This document shows, piece after piece, positions 59,981 to 64,000 of a DNA stretch of 64,000 nt. Each line of letters starts with the position of its first letter. Positions within the stretch are counted from its first letter, which is position 1. Location: the NCBI RefSeq assembly GCF_036320965.1, contig NC_092255.1, forward strand, positions 15,781,063 through 15,845,062, in the 5' to 3' direction. The notes under the pieces were generated by a model. It worked only from the letters and a program-made list of their open reading frames with translations, ran no database searches and was not told where the DNA came from. Made by a program: the position numbers and the translations under genes. Source of the DNA: Panulirus ornatus (lineage: Eukaryota; Arthropoda; Malacostraca; Decapoda; Palinuridae).

Positions 59981-60690
59981 GGAGGAAGTGAAGTGTTTTA
60001 GATATCTGGGAGTGGATCTGGCAGCGGATGGAACCATGGAAGCGGAAGTGGATCATAGGGTGGGGGAGGGGGCGAAAATTCTGGGAGCCTTGAAGAATGT
60101 GTGGAAGTCGAGAACGTTATCTCGGAGAGCAAAAATGGGTATGTTTGAAGGAATAGTGGTTCCAACAATGTTGTATGGTTGCGAGGCGTGGACTATGGAT
60201 AGAGTTGTGCGCAGGAGGATGGATGTGCTGGAAATGAGATGTTTGAGGACAATGTGTGGTGTGAGGTGGTTTGATCGAGTAAGTAACGTAAGGGTAAGAC
60301 AGATGTGTGGAAATAAAAAGAGCGTGGTTGAGAGAGCAGAAGAGGGTGTTTTGAAATGGTCTGGTCACATGGAGAGAATGAGTGAGGAAAGATTGACCAA
60401 GAGGATATATGTGTCGGAGGTGGAGGGAACGAGGAGAAGAGGGAGACCAAATTGGAGGTGGAAAGATGGAGTGAAAAAGATTTTGTGTGATCGGGGCCTG
60501 AACATGCAGGAGGGTGAAAGGAGGGCAAGGAATAGAGTGAATTGGAGCGATGTGGTATACCGGGGTTGACGTGCTGTCAGTGGATTGAATCAAGGCATGT
60601 GTATGGGGGTGGGTTGGGCCATTTCTTTTGTCTGTTTCCTTGCGCTACCTCGCAAACGCGGGAGACAGCGACAAAGCAAAAAAAAAAAAA
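59981..60690 (+). mobile_element. RTE-like LINE copy 8, C-terminal fragment with 3' UTR deletion
   Basis: Begins right after (AT)n at GGAGGAAGTGAAGTGTTTTA. The frame 59979-60569 (EEVKCFRYLGVDLAADGT to the normal stop after SDVVYRG) is uninterrupted. The 3' UTR is cut from CAAGGCATGT to GTATGGGGGTGGGTTGG, a different and larger deletion than in copies 4 and 6, and ends in A-rich sequence with a short TA run. Confidence 0.88.
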
Positions 60691-60703
60691 ATATATATAT
60701 ATA

Positions 60704-60880
60704 TGTGTGTGTGTATATGTATTGGTATGTATATGTTGAAATGTATAAGTATGTAATGTGTGTGTGTGTGTGTGTGTGGGCATTTATGTATATACATGTG
60801 TATGTGAGTGGGTTAGGCCATTCTTTTGTCTGTTTCCTTGCACTACCTCACTAACGCAGGAGACAGCAACTAAGTATATT
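60704..60880 (+). mobile_element. Second LINE 3' UTR tail, older
   Basis: ATATGTTGAAATGTATAAGT, a GT run, TATATACATGTGTATGTGAG, TCTGTTTCCTTGCACTACCT and CACTAACGCAGGAGACAGCAA, ending in (AAT)n-like sequence. Confidence 0.75.
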
Positions 60881-60944
60881 AATAATAATAATATTAGTTA
60901 TGTAAGCCACGACTCTGGATCCTATTACATTTCTTCTTTCATAC

Positions 60945-61110
60945 ACATTCATCATTTCCCGCATGAGTGGGTAACATCTAAAACATGACACAGCCTTAAA
61001 GAAAAAATCCTCACTTGGCTTGTTCCTTTGTTCCCTCTTTTGGAAAGTAATACAGGAGAGGAATGTTTCCAGGCCCTTGCTCCTGCCTTTCTTTGTCATC
61101 ATCAACAACT
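60945..61110 (-). mobile_element. Old SIDE relic
   Basis: ATCATTTCCCGCATGAGTGG, AATCCTCACTTGGCTTGTTC and CTCTTTTGGAAAGTAATACA match the SIDE minus strand with many substitutions. The head is missing. Confidence 0.65.
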
Positions 61111-61229
61111 TGTTGAAGATTTTTTTTTACTTTCATACTTGTCTAAAATTTCCAGCATTAAAGGACACTAAACTGGCAAAGCCTTACTCTCATATGGGCT
61201 GTGCTGAGTTACTGGTGGTTTACTATACA

Positions 61230-62547
61230 CCAATATCATCGTCATCATCATCCAGTTAGAGTCCACTACTGGAGAGAAGAATACTTTCATGGAGTACATT
61301 ATTACCCATGTGGGAGAAAAGCTGTACAAGTGCTCAAAATGCCCAAAGGCCCCCTCCTAGGAGTAATTTACAGCTACACAATACTGTTCATACAGAAGAA
61401 AAGTCAAAAGAATGTTTATAGTGCCAAAACATTTCCTTCTAGCGATTCAGTTTGATGCACCTGAATACCCATTCAAGAGAGAAATCATATTGACTGTCTA
61501 ATGCTAAAGGAAATTTCATGCAACATATGACTTTTCATAAAAGAGAAAAGTCATGCACATTTTCAGACAGCCAAAATTTCATAAAGGAAAGAAGCCACAG
61601 AATGTTCAAAGGGTCAAGTAACCTTCTCCTGGAGAAGTGGTGCAATGCAGAACATGATGGTTCATGTGGAGGAGAATACGCATGAATATTGACAATGCCA
61701 AAAAGGCCTTCTCCCAGAAGATTGATTTGGTGGGTCACTGGAATACTCAGACAGAAGAGAACCCATGCAAATAAATATATAATGCCAAAAGTCATATTCC
61801 ATGAAGATTCTGTCAATGCAGCAAATAAATGTTCAAACAGAAGAAAAGCCACATGTATGCTCACATTGTAAGAAAAGTGCTTTAATAAGCCACATGATGA
61901 TTCATAATAGAATGAAACCATAAGATTGTTCACAGTGCCAAAAGACTCTCTCCCAAAGGAGTACCTTCAGGAGACACAGGAATGTTCATTTTAGAGAGAA
62001 GCCATATCTGATTTGCTTTTGTGGACTCTGAAGTGATAGTACTTTAAGGGTATATAGCACTCTTTAGTATAAAAAAAATTCAAAAATTACAGACCTGGTT
62101 TCTTTTCATGATGAAAGAACCAAAGACCATCCAAAGACATAGTTCAGTAGAGCACACAATTGTGTATAGTTAAAAGGCATTCTTCTGTTTGAGTAATTTA
62201 TGCAGCAAATGACTGCTCATACAGGTGAAAAGCCATATAAATGTTCTGTGGAAGCACATCACTGTTCAGAGATAAACTAAAAGATATTCATACTGCCACA
62301 AGAAATTATCCAGAAGAGTTAGTTAGTTCATCTTATGAAAGTTTCCACAAATGAAAAACCATTTGCATGGCTATTGATAACTCTGGTCAGGACTTCCACT
62401 ACTAATCTGGTCAGGAATGCCACAGTTTTTGCCATTGTGAAAAGCCATGTGACAAGATGCTGCCTTGCTAACACTCAGCTAAGGACCATTTTGATATCTC
62501 AGTTGCTAACAGAGAAGTCTGGTGATCCTGAGAAAGTGGAACTGTAA
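61230..62547 (+). pseudogene. C2H2 zinc-finger protein pseudogene
   Basis: Remnants of tandem C2H2 fingers and their linkers lie in order in several frames: TGEKNTFMEYIITHVGEK then LYKCSKCPKA (61268-61350), NAKKAFSQKIDLVGHWNT followed by QTEENPC (61695-61770), EEKPHVCSHCKKSA then LISHMMIHNRMKP (61840-61920), CSQCQKTLSQRSTFRRHR followed by NVHFREKPY (61928-62008), MTAHTGEKPYKCS (62209-62247) and TNEKPFAW near 62342. Spacing between linkers is close to multiples of the 84-bp finger unit in places. Stops, frameshifts and lost Cys/His residues are everywhere, so it is not functional. Intact members would be DNA-binding nuclear proteins. No intron was seen, consistent with either a decayed finger exon or a processed copy. 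Confidence 0.8.
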
Positions 62548-63201
62548 GATGGTAATGGTGAAGAATCTACAAGTGTATGATGGTCAGAATTGTCACAATC
62601 ATACATAAAGGTTCATGTGGATGACATGATACTGTTAAAGAGTTTTGAGCTTTATGAGGCTCATCTCTGCTAAATTAAAAAAAATCAATCTTGCTACTAT
62701 GTCAACAAAGAATCCGTAGAGTAAATATATCTTTGGTGTGTTCAGGGAAAGCCCCGTGTTAAGTGGTGATGAGTTTTCATTACAATCAGTGTGCGTGTAA
62801 ATAATGATACACTAAATCAGTTTTGAGAAAGACAGTTACAACATCTCAATAAGAAGAACATTAGAGTACAGAGTGCAGAGAGCAAGAGGTCTCCACTGTT
62901 GTCAGTGCTGATGTGATAATGATATCCGAGTGTACACAGCTCAGGATTGGTCAGAAACAGGAGCAACAAAGATCAATAACTTCAGAAGTATAGTCAGAAA
63001 TAGAAAGATAGATACAATAAGTCAGTAGGTTATGGGATGTAGAAAAAAAAATAGAAAGGTGCAAGAATGAAAGTTTTAGTATAGCATTTGAAGTAGCACA
63101 GCCTTGGGCTACTGGAGCCTTCAGAAAGGTCCTGGATAATACCAGAACTCTTTCAAAGAAATTGGTCCTGGGGGTAATTATTCATGAAATAAATACACAA
63201 A

Positions 63202-63232
<31 letters not shown>

Positions 63233-64000
63233 TTCTTGCATATATACATACATCAAGATAATCCTTATAACTCTGCATTTTATAACTCAGAATTTGTGCA
63301 AATTCATCATGGCTCTAACCATAGATGGGACATGTGGCTACACTGAACAATATTGTAGATGTAAGTGCCAATTGTTGAGATAGTATACACTGTAGCAATA
63401 AGTGATCAGTATTTTAAAATCAGCATGTACAGTATAAATTGTGTTGAGTGAGAAGTGTTGAGCTCCCTACACATCACCTCGTATATGCTACACCACCATA
63501 TGTCACTTTTGGTTGCTTCAAAACTCGCCAAATTTTCAGTTTCATAAGTAATTCTGTGTTTGGTACAGTATTTACCCATATTTTAGCAGGATTTTATAAT
63601 AACTTGGAAAATCCACTTATTCAGACATAATAATTATAGTTCATAAGAAGTTTAATGAACTTCATTATAAAGCAACTCTTGATTTCTCTTTCCACACATC
63701 TTGCACAGATTCTTTTCTATCAACAGACATCGCAAATAAAATCATCCTGAAATCTAACCTCTATGACAAGTGGCTGTGTATTACACAAAAATTAGTGGAT
63801 TTGCAACATAAATTGACCCCAATCCAATGAAATGAAAACAAAAAATGAGGGTAGGCTGTTCACTTTAAAGTTAGCTCCCCCAAGTGGTTGGAGCCCTCTC
63901 TTCTTGGGAAGCATTTTCCTGCCACCAGTACCTAGTACCATAAACATCATATACTTCCTGAATGTAATGACAAAAATTATGTTATCCAATGTAAACAATG
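62548..64000. other. Unassigned AT-rich sequence
   Basis: A (CA)n run at ~63191-63232 is the only clear feature. No coding exon or RNA gene was recognised. Confidence 0.45.

Overview
The window is eukaryotic, and most probably comes from a decapod (malacostracan) crustacean. It is gene-poor and has very many di-nucleotide microsatellites: long (TA)n, (GA/CT)n and (CA/GT)n arrays, often 50-140 bp. It also holds many copies of a few retroelement families and shows intron-containing gene structure. The taxon is an inference from repeat style and gene content, not from a marker gene. No rRNA gene, intact tRNA gene, CRISPR array or bacterial operon was seen. Most long open frames are translations of microsatellites ([24 protein letters not shown]) or antisense shadows of retroelements.

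Layout. 0-14.9 kb is mostly non-coding, with microsatellites, minisatellites (51-bp at 5.7 kb, 31-bp at 13.2 kb) and scattered retroelement ends. 14.9-19.8 kb is a nest: an RTE-like LINE on the minus strand lies between two oppositely oriented Penelope-like element (PLE) 3' ends. 19.8-41.4 kb is again mostly non-coding, with a 41-bp array, two tRNA-derived SINEs, a 31-bp E-box-containing array and a LINE/PLE pair at 34.2-35.5 kb. 41.45-43.0 kb carries the two 3' exons of an IFI27/ISG12-like gene on the minus strand, with consensus splice sites and a poly(A) signal. 44.5-61.1 kb is a dense retroelement block, with full-length or 5'-truncated LINE copies, short internally deleted derivatives and a solo PLE end. 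61.2-62.55 kb is a broken C2H2 zinc-finger gene.

How the repeats relate. One LINE family dominates. It is about 3.6 kb, with an apurinic endonuclease domain, a reverse transcriptase and a short 3' UTR ending in (TA)n. Its 5' end (starting CCCTGGGGATAG) and 3' end (CGCTACCTCGCTAACGCGGGA, then a (TA)n tail) also form a ~240-bp element, so the short element looks like an internally deleted, LINE-dependent derivative (called SIDE here). Almost every LINE, SIDE and PLE end is bounded by (TA)n, often on both sides. The PLE ends carry hammerhead ribozyme folds; two copies of one family and one copy of a second family keep the full catalytic core. One LINE copy (44.5-48.1 kb) has a central block of strongly A-to-G-biased substitutions that resembles RNA editing followed by reverse transcription.

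Limits. All alignments and counts were done by eye. Element boundaries are good to a few bases where a (TA)n junction is sharp and to tens of bases elsewhere. Old relics have lower confidence.
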